Origin: Brugia malayi
Lineage: Eukaryota > Nematoda > Chromadorea > Rhabditida > Onchocercidae
DNA length: 64,000 nucleotides
Reading direction: 5' to 3'
Assembly: GCF_000002995.4 (NCBI RefSeq)
Contig: NW_025062478.1
Location: forward strand, 4,192,001 to 4,256,000
In this document: positions 1 to 11,800 of the stretch, one piece after another
Layout: every line of letters begins with the position of its first letter
How positions within the stretch are numbered: position 1 is the stretch's first letter
Translations under genes and position numbers: made by a program
The notes under the pieces: model-generated
What the model was told of the DNA's origin: nothing
The model's input: the letters and a program-made list of their open reading frames with translations, nothing else
The model's database searches: none

Positions 1-401
1 ATGGATATGAAATGGTCAATGGATACTGTATCATCAAGATACTGCCAGTATTTATATGGTATCAATGATACACTTGATATTGTTAACGCGAGTTTCACTT
101 TCGTAGCCATAACAGAATAATGAATTCCTCGAAAACGATAAACTGGAATCCTTAAGTAAAAAAGATGTTTAAATAACCATTTATATTCAGTTAAAAATTA
201 CTGGATTTATCATCATTACACTTCCACATAATAAGAGAAATAATAATGATAATTATGCCAACCAAGTGAAATATCACAGTATGAAAGCTGTCACATTTTC
301 TCAAAAATTAACTACAAAACAGTTTTCAGCAAAAGGTTAGGATGACAGAAAAAAAATCAAACTGTCAAGAAATCTTTAATAAACATCGAAGAAAAAAAAA
401 G
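1..401. other. No gene seen
   Basis: AT-rich sequence with stops in all frames and no exon-like segment flanked by plausible splice sites. It lies 3' of the small minus-strand gene ending at 402 and may include its 3' UTR. Confidence 0.5.
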
Positions 402-819
402 TTACCAAACTTCATCCTTAAGAAACTCATTCAACGACTTCGGTGATGACGCTGCTGCTGTCCCCGATGACAAATGACGAACTGAACAACTCCCTAGCCT
501 TTGCAGTAATTCTTTACGTTCATACGGATTTACCGTATGTTTAAATCCACAATGCATTCCATTTTTACGTTGCGCTCGATTTCGATGCGAAAGACGTATA
601 GCAGTTGCTGTTGGCGTTGGCCCCTTTCGTGCTAACAATTCCATTAAAGCACGACCAAATATTAAACCTTGTAGTAATACCATATCTATAACAAATGAAA
701 ATTACAACTTAAACTATAACCATCTCTTATAAAGTTTACTTTACAAACATTAGTCCTCTGAAGCTATTTAACCAGTGTTTAGCATACTTACGTCTTCTGA
801 CTTCTATATGCATAATCAT
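402..819 (-). CDS. Small two-exon protein of unknown function
   Basis: Proposed model of 103 residues: exon 1 at 819-792 (28 bases, starting ATG ATT ATG) and exon 2 at 685-402, stop TAA at 404-402. The donor after 792 reads C|GTAAGT, a near-ideal nematode donor. The acceptor before 685 reads GTTATAG, and phases agree (C plus AT gives His). Codon use in exon 2 is richer in GC third positions and in Arg, Ala and Gly than the surrounding DNA, which supports real coding. The protein is basic, with a central Arg/Lys/His-rich stretch (HRNRAQRKNG) and a Ser/Ala-rich tail ending in LKDEVW. I see no signal peptide, membrane span or known domain. The start could lie further upstream in an unrecognised exon. 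I do not recognise the family. It is on the same strand as PGS1 and 3' of it. Confidence 0.45.
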
Positions 820-1517
820 AATATCATCAACAATCTCTCAATTTCTTCTGCAGTATTTATGTAATTATTTCAATTAACCGCTGATTATATAACTCATCTT
901 TTATAAATTTACCGATATTGCTGGAATTAATGAGTATGTATGTAAAAGCTAAAGAAAACTACACATGAAAATCAAACTTGAAAAGTGAAAAAGCAATAGT
1001 AGACGATTAAAAGAGAAGTACTTAGAGAAGAATGACGATAGATGAATGTGTCAACTATGAATCGGCCCACATATACATTAATTGCATTAGCTCTGAAGCA
1101 CGATACATTTTTTTATTTGAAAACTTGTGTGCAGTGCTTTCGTTTTAGTCTTACCTTTTGACAGCTTTTGAGCTAATTCAACAGAATGAGCAATTATTAC
1201 TAGTAAAAGTCTTTTTTTGAAAATAAGATATTATATTACAGTCGTAAAAAACATTATCATTATTGAAATGAAGCAAAGCATTACACAGTAGAACATTTAT
1301 AATTTTTACAACAAATAATTCTGGTAACATAAGAAAAATAATTAAAAAATCCATTTAATGGATTAAGAGATACTCAAAGCATCAACAATCATTACTTAAC
1401 ACAGATTTTAACAAATAATGCACTTTAATAATCAATGCAATCACTGGTTCTTTTCTATCAACATTCAGCTAACTTTGTAGCTGTACACACAGAAGTTGAC
1501 AAGAAATAAATCAGACA
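820..1517. other. Spacer between PGS1 and the small gene
   Basis: About 700 AT-rich bases between the PGS1 stop and the next minus-strand gene. No convincing exon was found. It probably holds the PGS1 3' UTR and the promoter or splice-leader acceptor of the small gene. Confidence 0.45.
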
Positions 1518-4500
1518 TCAGAAATAATTTCGAATAAACCGGGAAATTAAACGAATCCAGAATGGAACGAAATGGTCACGTTGTAAGAAGGTTGCAGCAT
1601 CCACTTTTGTTGTATAATCCAATATTCGCGAACGCTCCTTGAAAAATTTTGTTGAATCATACAAAAAGGAAGATCAAAATTCAGTGTTACAGAAATACTG
1701 GCTTTACATCCGAGAACAGAACTATCAAAGTCGCCAACCATTTAACAAATTAACACACAATCCGCTCTTATCATTTGCTTGATCAATACCACAAGTAAAA
1801 CCTACCTCCTGCAGACCTCTTTTCAATTTCTCACTACAGGTAGTTATAAGGAACTGCGCTTCGAGATCTCGATGTACAGATCGATGACCTGCAAAATTTG
1901 CATGAAAATATTTGCTATATGCAAAACATTTGTATAAACCTTTGACACAAAAAATATCTTTTGAAAGCTGCCAAAACTAGATTTAAAAACTGTTAAGTTT
2001 TCTAATGACTTATAAATAAGCAAAATTAAAATATCAGGTTCAAAGTAATTTCCTGCACCACACTAACCCTTACAAAAATCTACTCCGCCATAACAATCTG
2101 CCAAAAACTTCTGCATTTATTAAAGAAAAAGAATGAATAAAGTGGAAACACAACCTAATGTTTCAGGAAACAATCAAAATCGAAAAAAAAGATTATACAT
2201 ATGCTGAGAAATTAGGCGCTAATTAGTTGAGCTTCTTTTATACCTCTTATAGATGTTAATACTGTTTATCAAAGAAAATGTGGCAATTTCAAATATAACC
2301 TGTCAACTCAAACCGTCAAACTCACTGTTAAAAACTAATTAAATTTCGTAACTTCTGAAATCAAAAACACACCGAAATTGGATGAGCCAATTATAGTAGC
2401 TGAAAGCGATGACTGCTTGGAATCAATCCATAGACCTTTTGCGTGATAGGTCCATCCTGGTCTATTATATTCGAACATTCGAATAGTCGAACCCATTATT
2501 TTATAGAAAAGATGTGATATATGAACGTACATCAGCGGAATGAAACCAAACAAACCGGATGCTTGATAGAATCCATTTGCCTAAATTCAATTATTTGTAT
2601 AAATAAATAAGTGAATGCTAATAAAACTGGTCAAATAATTTCTAACTTGAGGTGATGCATAAATGACATCCATTTCGAAGCAATTTTGATTTGATATGAG
2701 ATCAATGTAAGTGTCAGTGAAATTAAAATAGCCCGATGATATTGTTAATGATAATTGATGATTCTGAAAAATTACAAAACTGTGTATTTTAAAGGCAGGT
2801 TGAATAAAGAAAGTGGAACTAAAGAAACTCGGTACAAATGCAAAAAATCGAATCTACGAACCTGAATGGATAACAATTTTTTTAAAAACTTGAATTCCTG
2901 ATTGATCGACACGATGCCCATTTGTAACAACGGATATATCCGTGTACCAGTAGAAAAACGGTTCCCCAAATCACATTCTTTGCTAAATGCATTCAGCGTT
3001 GACATGACTCGATCGTACATCATACTCTTATATGCCTCATGGCTCCCTGAAATACGCAATGAAATTTGGGATCAAGCATAAAAAAGTAATTTAATAGCGA
3101 CTGAAACTGACAGGAAAAAAGAAAGAAAAAAAAAAAACAAATTTAACAATTGTTATAAGAATTCTTAGAAGAAAACTACTCCCTGATACTAAGAAATATA
3201 ACAAAATTAGAGTCAGGATTTTTAACCTGTTTAGAAAGTACAGTTTGAGTTATTGTGCTACATTCGGTAAAAAGCCAAATTTCAGTGGTTACTTCAAATA
3301 TCCTAATAGGTTAAAATAAAAGTTGTGCTGGTAAATGACATAGAAACTAGTGATATTGCTGCTCATGAGTAAATTAGTTTATTTTGATATGAATGGATAT
3401 GAATAATGTTAAAATTAATATTAAACCTTTAAAAGGATGAATATCGCATCTTTTCGCTAAACTGGTAGTTCCTTGCGTATTCAACATGAATGAGCATGAT
3501 CCAACAGCTTCAACCAATGAATCAATAAAATTTGCAAGTTGTGGACAATTCTCAATAACTATATATCTATCCAATCGATTTGTGAAATAAATATCTGAAA
3601 GATTAGCCCTGAAAATTAACATATTATTTTCATTTCAGTTTTCGTGGCAATAATCGTAACATTTCTTTCCTTGTTTGCCTTTTAATACGTGTCCAAAAAT
3701 CACCAAAAGTGAACAAAATCAAAAACTTTTTTTTAAAAAATTGTTAGAAGCTGTCGTGTTGGAAGATATCCCTTCCCATAACTTTCAGTATAACCGAACT
3801 AGTTTCTTACTTATCCGCAAACTTTTAAGCCAGTCATTATCCTGATTTTACATCAGTCAGAAAACTTATGAGAGAACAGATACCGTTAACACATGACAAT
3901 CAATTCCCGCATTAGCTGTTGAAAACATCCTATTCTTTTCTCAATTGAATTTTCGTGGTCGCTCCCAAATATCAAAGCAGTTTTGACTAGATATATGCAA
4001 ATTTACCCGGTAAAGATGATATGATTGTCGAATACCAAAAGTTTCATATGTTGCAAACCGATCACTTCATTCACTTTTTCAGGAAGCACCATTTTCTTCA
4101 AACCACGCAAACATGGTGTATGGAATAAATACACTGATGCACGAGGTGTCAGTCTTTTAAAATTTCGATAAAGAAAGGGCTGAATTAACATAAACTATTG
4201 AATAGCAAAGTGATAAAAAAAATCAAATCGTTTGTTGCATTAGAAAAAGATATCTACAGTTATTATCTTAAAATGTTTGAGAACTCATATTCTTAGTGTG
4301 TTGCACTACGAATACCTTAGTATAGCAAAGAATTCTTTAATGCTTCAGATGCGTTTTCCTTTCTCGCTATAAATACCACAATGCATCCATACCTTTTTAA
4401 TAACACGACTGAATTGTTTTCTGTTGTACCACGTGTACCTCTCAGACAATCCACAAGGATATTCATTTTTAAACTTGGATTGATAGCTAATGCTTTCTCC

Positions 4501-5116
4501 AATTCGTCCACCTACAATATACAAAATACTTTTTTTGAGTCCAAAAAATTTAATTACTGTCTTTCTAAAATTACAGCTAATGTCTCGTCGTCATCTTACA
4601 AAAACACCACAAGTCTTCATTACAAAATGTAAGACTGGACCAATTTTCTTCACAAACCTCAACTTCAAGAGTGTTTAGGGACTTAAAGACAAAGCCAAAC
4701 ATTTTGCAAGTTTTGAACTGTTATTATTCTTTAATAGCTGCAGAAAAAATACCAAAGCTTTTTCATAACTGCCGTTACCGAAGTATAAGGTTGAGATTAT
4801 GATTCTTTCTTTCGCTTCTCGAATCAAGCACTAAAATACAATGCGATATATCTGGCAAATAAATGCATACAAAAAAAAATTTTCTATCTTCAAATGTCAG
4901 ATATGCGGAATCTTTCCCTCAACACAAATGAGATGTAAATTCGTGACAAGTTCAAAAACATCAATTTCCCAGAACAAAATTCGCGACCAGTAATTTTTCG
5001 TAAAATTCCGTTGGAGTTTTAATTAATTTTATCTTCTCCGGATCAACTTCTACATAAGGAGCATTTTGGGGAAGCCATTCAAGTGTATCGTAATTTGCTT
5101 CATTCAACTCTTCCAT
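1518..5116 (-). CDS. PGS1: Phosphatidylglycerophosphate synthase, mitochondrial (phospholipase D superfamily)
   Basis: Makes phosphatidylglycerophosphate from CDP-diacylglycerol and glycerol-3-phosphate, the committed step to cardiolipin in mitochondria. Ten exons: 5116-4988, 4830-4753, 4511-4377, 4179-4007, 3608-3427, 3046-2862, 2763-2647, 2580-2373, 1888-1806, 1637-1518; 469 residues. Both PLD catalytic motifs (HxKxxxxD) are intact: HMKLLVFD at about residues 158-165 and HAKGLWID at about 379-386. Blocks FHTPCLRG, ANLSDIYFTN and HRSVHRDLEAQ match the animal PGS1 family, and the C-terminus (ATF, then FIRNYF) matches the family tail. The third/fourth exon junction is ambiguous: a donor at 4377|4376 joined to a CAG acceptor at 4179 keeps frame, but a donor at 4393|4392 with a weaker acceptor about 26 bases further in is also possible. 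No obvious mitochondrial presequence is encoded before this ATG, so an upstream exon may be missing. The start lies 2 bases after a TTTTTTTAG acceptor, consistent with trans-splicing. Confidence 0.93.
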
Positions 5117-6000
5117 CCCTAAAAAAATACATACACACACATGTAGAAAAAAGCAAAATAAGTGAAAGAAAGACCATTTGTGCGATTACAAATTGTAAAC
5201 AATTAAAACATTAACAAAAGTAACTATTCACACAAAAAAAAAAAATTATAGTACCTGAAACGTAACACATCAAAATAATTATTCATTATTATATATATTT
5301 CACTACAATAAAATGTTTATTTGCTATAAGCGTAATATCTTTCAATAACATTTGGCGTGTAAAAATAGCACATCACGTATGGTGGTGTTAAAGTATCTAT
5401 TAGTTAATATTACGTACGCTTGAAATGCTGTCCACATGTAAAAAGTTAACAAAAAAAAACCAAGGAAAAAGCATTACCACGCTACCACCACGTTTTCACA
5501 CTTAACATGTGGACTCATGAAAATTTTCGTCTCACTATGTATGATTTAACTCTTAATTTTGGAAAGGGAATCGGTGTTGTTGTCATTGTTGGTGGTGGTA
5601 ATTCTATTTTTACTCCTTCTTAATATAATTTATCTTTCTAGCATGTCTCATTTTGTCTATTACTGCATTAGGATCTATTTGATGTTAAATTAATGAAATC
5701 GTTAATTAAATAATTCTTTGTACATTTTGCTCTTCGTTGATAGGACATTATTTGTCGTACTTGCTAAATTAGCTGCCATTTGGAGTTTTTCAGGTCTCCA
5801 TTATGCCTTAATTAATCTTTGTTAATTAGGTTTCTTTGGACACTGGAATATTAAAGTTTTCTTGATGAAAATAAATGTTTTAGATTAATGACATTGCACT
5901 CATTTTCTCTTAAGAAGTCATTTAACTTTCATTGTAACTGTTTCAGGTCAATTCAAAATAATCGATTGATCGTTTAGACTGGGCAACAGTTGTTGAAAAT
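5117..6000. promoter_or_regulatory. Divergent intergenic region of PGS1 and the MAX-like gene
   Basis: About 880 bases separate the start codons of two head-to-head genes. A polypyrimidine run ending TTTCAG at 5941-5946 lies 54 bases before the MAX-like ATG and is a likely trans-splice or 5' UTR acceptor. The region contains a perfect 10-base inverted repeat (GTCCACATGT at 5430-5439 and ACATGTGGAC at 5505-5514), each arm carrying an E-box core CACATG/CATGTG. No core promoter element can be assigned with confidence. Confidence 0.45.
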
Positions 6001-7444
6001 ATGAGCGATGCCGATTTTAGTGATGGAGAGGTAAACTTCATAATTCTTCATCTCTTTTACTAATCAAGAATTGCATTATAATTGTGTCATCTTTATTATT
6101 TCAAAATTTTGAAATGAGGAATTTACAGAATATGTTAAAATTTATCGTAATATTATAATACTGGTTTTAACTTCATAAACCGCTACTAATTATGATATTA
6201 TTAAATTTAATATTGAGTTTGAACTCTTTACTAAATCCATAAAAAAACATATTTCATTCAGTAAAGTTAGATGTAATTGGTTTCTATAATATTTAAGCTT
6301 AATACTTATGTGATTATAATGATTTAGGATGATAGTGCAATAAATTCAGCATCTACAGTGGATAGTAAGCGGCATGCTCGTGCACAGCATAATGCTTTAG
6401 AACGACGTCGTCGTGATAATATCAAGGATATGTACGGTGCTTTAAAGGATACTATTCCTGGGATGCAGAATGAAAGAGTATATTTCTTCTCTTTCCACTT
6501 TTTTATCATATCTTTTTAGAAAAAATTTGCGGCACTTATCTTTTATTATAAGAATGACATTTATATTTGAAGATGTCGATTAGTATTGCTATACAACAGC
6601 TAGCTATGTAATGATATACAATTTGCACTCTATTCGTGATCCATTCGTCATGTAGTGTTTTATTTTGATGATGTTATCATTGATATGATTAAGTATGCTT
6701 ATCAACAGTTAAATTTCTAGGCTTCACGAGCTGCTGTTCTGAAGAAATCAATCGATTTAATAACCTCAAAGCAGGCTGATTTGGAGAAAATTTTAGCTGA
6801 AAATCAAAAACTGGAACAAGAAAATAATGTGTTGGAGCATGAAATTGAACGATTGAAACAAGCAGCCGAAAGTCAAACTACTGAAACGGTATAATTCTAT
6901 TCTCTTTGACAGTTGGATTGTTATGTTATATAAATCATAAGCCATCATTAAACATCGACTTGGATGCTATTATGGAATAGATTAAGAAGAAAGTTTAAAG
7001 GTGAGCATGCTAATTATCAAAAGATGCATTGCAATAAACGATTAGACAATCTTGATGTTATTCTCTGTAGCAGATTATAGTGCGAAATTTGATAAACGTC
7101 ATTTGTCTGTGAAATACTTTGGGAATGATTACCGTTGTTTTATTTTCAAATAGTTTTAACCGAAAACTTTCAGTTCTTCCTTTACAATTCAGTGTTTTCT
7201 CCTCGCTTCACGTCTTTAATTTATTTACAAATATAAATTTAAATCACTAATATTTCTTTTATTGTCACTGCATTTATGTTATTAGGTATCCGATGATACA
7301 AATCGACGGACCAATAGAGATATGTTAGGAAATGATGTGATATCCGGAAATGATCCTTCTCAGTTGAGTTCATATTTTACTCCTCCAAATCGTAAACGTC
7401 CAGCTCCAACTGATGATCAACGTACAGTTTCAAGAAATGCCTAA
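6001..7444 (+). CDS. MAX: MAX-type bHLH-leucine zipper transcription factor
   Basis: Dimerisation partner of the Myc/Mad network that binds E-box DNA in the nucleus; nematode counterparts are the MXL proteins. Four exons: 6001-6030, 6328-6477, 6721-6888 and 7286-7444; 168 residues with all phases zero. The basic region (about residues 24-40) has the E-box contact pattern His31, Glu35 and Arg39 within HNALERRRRDN. Helix 1 ends in DTIPGMQNER and helix 2 begins ASRAAVLKKS, both close to vertebrate MAX. A leucine-zipper heptad series follows (residues about 80-106). The tail contains NRKRPAP, a probable nuclear localisation signal. The length matches MAX (about 150-170 residues). The start is the first ATG after a TTTCAG acceptor at 5946 and encodes the acidic MSDADFSDGE, as in MAX. 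The start is divergent from PGS1 and the 3' end converges on the NOVA-like gene. Confidence 0.93.
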
Positions 7445-8870
7445 ATTTATTCTGATAAATTATTAGTTTTATATTTTGTACAGTGTTGTGACATTTCTTG
7501 TTAGTGTTGAATTTGACAGGTTACATAGTTGGTAATGGTTTGTTGAAAAATTTTTTGAAAGCATGAACTGATACTACTCTCTACTACAATTCTCGTTTGA
7601 TTTTTGCGAACTGTTTAGGATGCAAGTTTTTACAGTTAATTCTATTTACAACTGTTATCTCACTGTTATTGTTGGTCTATTTTCCTTTGAAAAGTTTCTG
7701 TTTTATGCTTAGAATGCCAGTGTCTTGAGAAATGTTGCTTTCTTCATGCATTTCCCGTTGAAAGATGTTTTCTTTCCTTTCTCGATTAAATCGAAGGTAA
7801 TGTATGAATGCCTGGAACGTTGCTTTCTTCATACAAAATGTTCGGTTGAGCAGCTATATGTCTGTGAAAATGATCGTATTATACCCAAAAAAAAAAACAA
7901 TTACTATTGTGCATGTCTTTTTTGTGGGTCAACACATTATATACGACTAAGAACAGAAGACAAAAACAAGAAATTTATTGAGAGAAAATAAGACTAATTT
8001 CGAAGAGGGCTTGATGACAAACCAAAAATAGTTCCAGATAATAATAACAAGACAAAACAAAAATGACAACAACGAATGGGATTATTAGACGTACACAAGT
8101 AGAATACAAGTCATCGGGAGTTCCACCAATGACCTTTCCTGACCTTTGGTCCTCCATATAGATACCGTTTCCTTCCATTACCCCTCTCAGCTTTTCTAGT
8201 GTAGAAGACTTACCACATCAGTGAAATACAGTAAACGAAATAGGATTTAACCAAGCTTTATAGAGAAATATTTGATCTAGAGAAACTGAAACAATTAAAA
8301 TTCCTTTAGAGAGACCTCAATAGCGTAGTTGTCGCAAAAGAAATTTGTGGACAAAATAAGTGACCAATTCAATGCAAATAAATCAGGAAGACTCGGGTTG
8401 AATTCAGTCTGTCTGATCAAAATAAAAAAGGAGTTCGAATGCTACTGATTTAGTCAAATTCACCATTGTGGTCTGCAAACTCAAACACTCCTGTACTGAA
8501 ATAATAACCCATATAGTTCTAGGTAGGTATTGGATGGCCAAAGGTTACACAATAAAATACTAATGTTCCTTTCAATTTTAGCTGAGGTTAGAGTTTTGCT
8601 TATAACAAACACAGATTGATTGTCTAAAATGCAGCTCCTGAAAACCAGAAAATTTGATAACATGAAGAAGAAGCCTAAACAAAATAATTAAATTCTCCAG
8701 AGTCTCTTAAAAAGAAGGAATTTAAAATAACACTAAAACAAATGCACGTCTAGCACGGTTACTTTGCACTTAACCGATTATTTCAAACGACAAGTAAACC
8801 GAAAGAAAAAAACTGAAAGTAGTAAAAGAAGAATGATTATCATCTGGGATCAAGAAAAGCTTCAAAAATG
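7445..8870. other. Convergent intergenic region, MAX-like and NOVA-like 3' ends
   Basis: No exon recognised on either strand. An imperfect local duplication occurs at about 7732-7850: GTTGCTTTCTTCAT appears twice about 90 bases apart, each followed by a CGTTGA/CGGTTGA element. Most of the region probably serves as 3' UTR and termination sequence for the two converging genes. Confidence 0.5.
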
Positions 8871-11800
8871 TCAACGAAATCCGCCACGTGCATTATTCTG
8901 TGCCTGTTGATTACGACGCATTTGCTCATCGTTGATAACTTTATCAATCATCATACGTCCGTTACGTATGCAGTCCACATCTCCGGTTAAGCTGAAACCA
9001 TACGGATGTTGATATCTGAGATGCAAGTATAAATTAATAGAACTATGTTTTACAAATATGTTGCCTTTTATATTATCAACAGAATTCCTTCTTCTTTTGT
9101 GTTTTCTTTTTAATCATCTGGATATGACAATCATTTCCTTTTGAGAATCAAATTCCATAGTTCCTGATATTCTCCGCTACTTATCAACATCAAGAAATGC
9201 TTTTTCGCGAACAATAAGTTCTTTTCCTTTTTAAATACTGAAGCATTTGTTTGCCTGTTGCTAAGAGTAAGCAAGCCCGTTAAATATGAGGAATGCATTA
9301 TTACAGGTTCGCTATGACTAATCATTCAAATTAATAGATTAACAACTTTGAGTGCACTGAAACTATTTTTATTCCATAGTTACGCAGCAAATTTTTCATA
9401 TTTCGTCACCGTACACAACTGTCATCCAACACATCCACCACTGCTTATTCTCTAATCACTAGTTTTTCAAATTTGACAACTAATTCTATTTTTTATGTTT
9501 ACCTGAACAATAAAAAACACTACCTCTATCTATCATCCTAACTTCTGTCAACATAAAAATGTCAATTCCTTCATCAAGTTTCACAACACACTATTAGTTA
9601 AAACATACCTTACAAGACGATTCCCTTGTCCTGCAGCTGTACCACGTTTGTGTACTTCCACTTTACAACCGCTTAAATGCTGAATCTCAGCCAGTGTTTT
9701 AGCTCTTGGACCGAGGATTGCTCCGACAATGGTATCCGGAATCTGGAAAATCGAAGCCCAATTACGACTAAATGTAAACTGAGATATCCATTTCTGGTTT
9801 ATTGAAGGCTACTCATAAATTCCTTAATAAAATGAAAAGATTTTGCGCTCACTAAGACATATAACACAGAATTATTCAGAAAGACCCCAAATATTTGACT
9901 CTCTGTTGAGTTTAAAGAAAAAAGGCCGCTTGCCCACCTCGAGATCAATATGATTGTTGTCGATAATCTTTTCCTTAATTACGGAAGCGGCAAAATTTTG
10001 ACCGCTCGATGAGCTACTGTTTTGTTTATTCTGGCTTAATACGTCGATCAGAACGCCACCAACGCCACTCAGTGACTATAAGATATTTCCGTAAGTTTGA
10101 GTTCAAGCTTTCAATTTCCGTAAGTAGAATTCCTTTATATTTCTAACTCTTTATAAGCATAGTTCCAAAGTATTACATCCCCAACGACTATCTCGCAAAT
10201 TAGTTACTTCTTTTATAAATGAATTTTTGCAAATCACAAGTCCGTCATTTTTTGTTACAAAAATCTTCCTGACATTTTTAAATGATTATCGAATGAACTC
10301 AACATTAACTCATGGTCACGCAGCTTTAGAAAAAAACTGTCAAACGTAATACTCTGAATTTCATCTGACATTACTTTACGTTTTGATTTTCACACATAAA
10401 CTTTTCAGAAAATGTTCCACTATCTTTAATAGCAAATCAAATGTTTTACTAAACGATTACCTACCAACAAACTTCCAAATCCGATACACTTCGGTTTTTT
10501 ATGTTTTTTGAAACCATCCGTAACTTAGTATCAGACAAGATTTAAAAAATTTAAACCGGCGAATTTAAAATCGCATTATATTGGCTGTATAAGTCAACAA
10601 ATGACTACTGTAGAGAATATTCCTAACCGATATCTAGGGGGTGAAACAAACATCTCCCATAAAAAAAAAGAATCGAATGGAAACTGAATTTCTAGTCGAT
10701 TAAGAAAACAGTGTAACTATAAATAGAACCAATGTCGAAAAAAAAAAAGCAAAAACCAATAATTAGCGGAATATAAAGCGATATTTAAAAAGGGCGCCTA
10801 ATGAAAAACTCTAACGAATCATATGCTTGTTCATAAAATAAGAAAAAAAAGCAGAACAAACGCTGCACGAAAGAAATTCATTTTTAATGAAAACTCAAAC
10901 AAAAATTGTGACCGCTGAAAGGATTGAAAAACAGTTCCAAAAACTGTCCATGATGTAACATTTATAAGAATCTGAATCTATACCCAAACCACATGAGGCT
11001 TACAAACTCAGTTCGCATTTCGTTATACCTGAACTTTCGTGCTAACTAGAAAGAACTGAAAGATACTTCGAAAGAAGTAAAAATTAGCTGTTTAAGCTAG
11101 CGCCTAATTGTTCATAGTTCATGACTTAAACTTAACGAGTCTAACGGACCAAATGACCTGAGAATTCCGGAAAATTTGGAATCTTCGGAACAAAATGTTG
11201 ACCATCCAGAAAGAATCATAAATAATAAACGGGATGTATTAATATGAAACGAAATTAGTGCACTATTTATCTGCATACTGATTTTTACTGGCAATCCAGA
11301 AATAGAAATATACTTATCTTTTTTATGAAAAATAAAAAATCACAAAAATTAATAAAAGTTTCATGAAGTTTTTTCGGAAATTTAAAGAATGAATGAGTAT
11401 CAATAGTAGATATCAGCATGAAATTCAAGACTACAATGAACACAGATGCAAAAAACTGCTACGAGGGAAAATATATTGAATGAAAACAAGACTTACTGAT
11501 ATATTATATAATGATATGGGAACTTAAACAGAGAAAATGCAAATTGTTAATACAAATAAATATTAAAACAAAAGGAACTTAAAGAGCGATTAAAAAAAAA
11601 AAACTGATTTCAAAATAATAAAATTAGCGCTCAACGATGATGCCACATAAAATTATTTTGCAGGCTGATGAAAGTAGTTGAAATTACTTGCCAACTACAC
11701 ATTAAAAGTAAAAATTAATGCAATATGACACCGGGGAGCGCGCCACATTACTCGCGTTCACTCTCTTCTATTCCACAACAAAAGATTTATCAGGCATGCA

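Noticed and set aside
7725..7991. 88-codon plus-strand frame after the MAX-like gene
   Set aside because: It lies in the probable 3' UTR, contains a local duplication and poly-A-derived Lys run, and has no recognisable domain.
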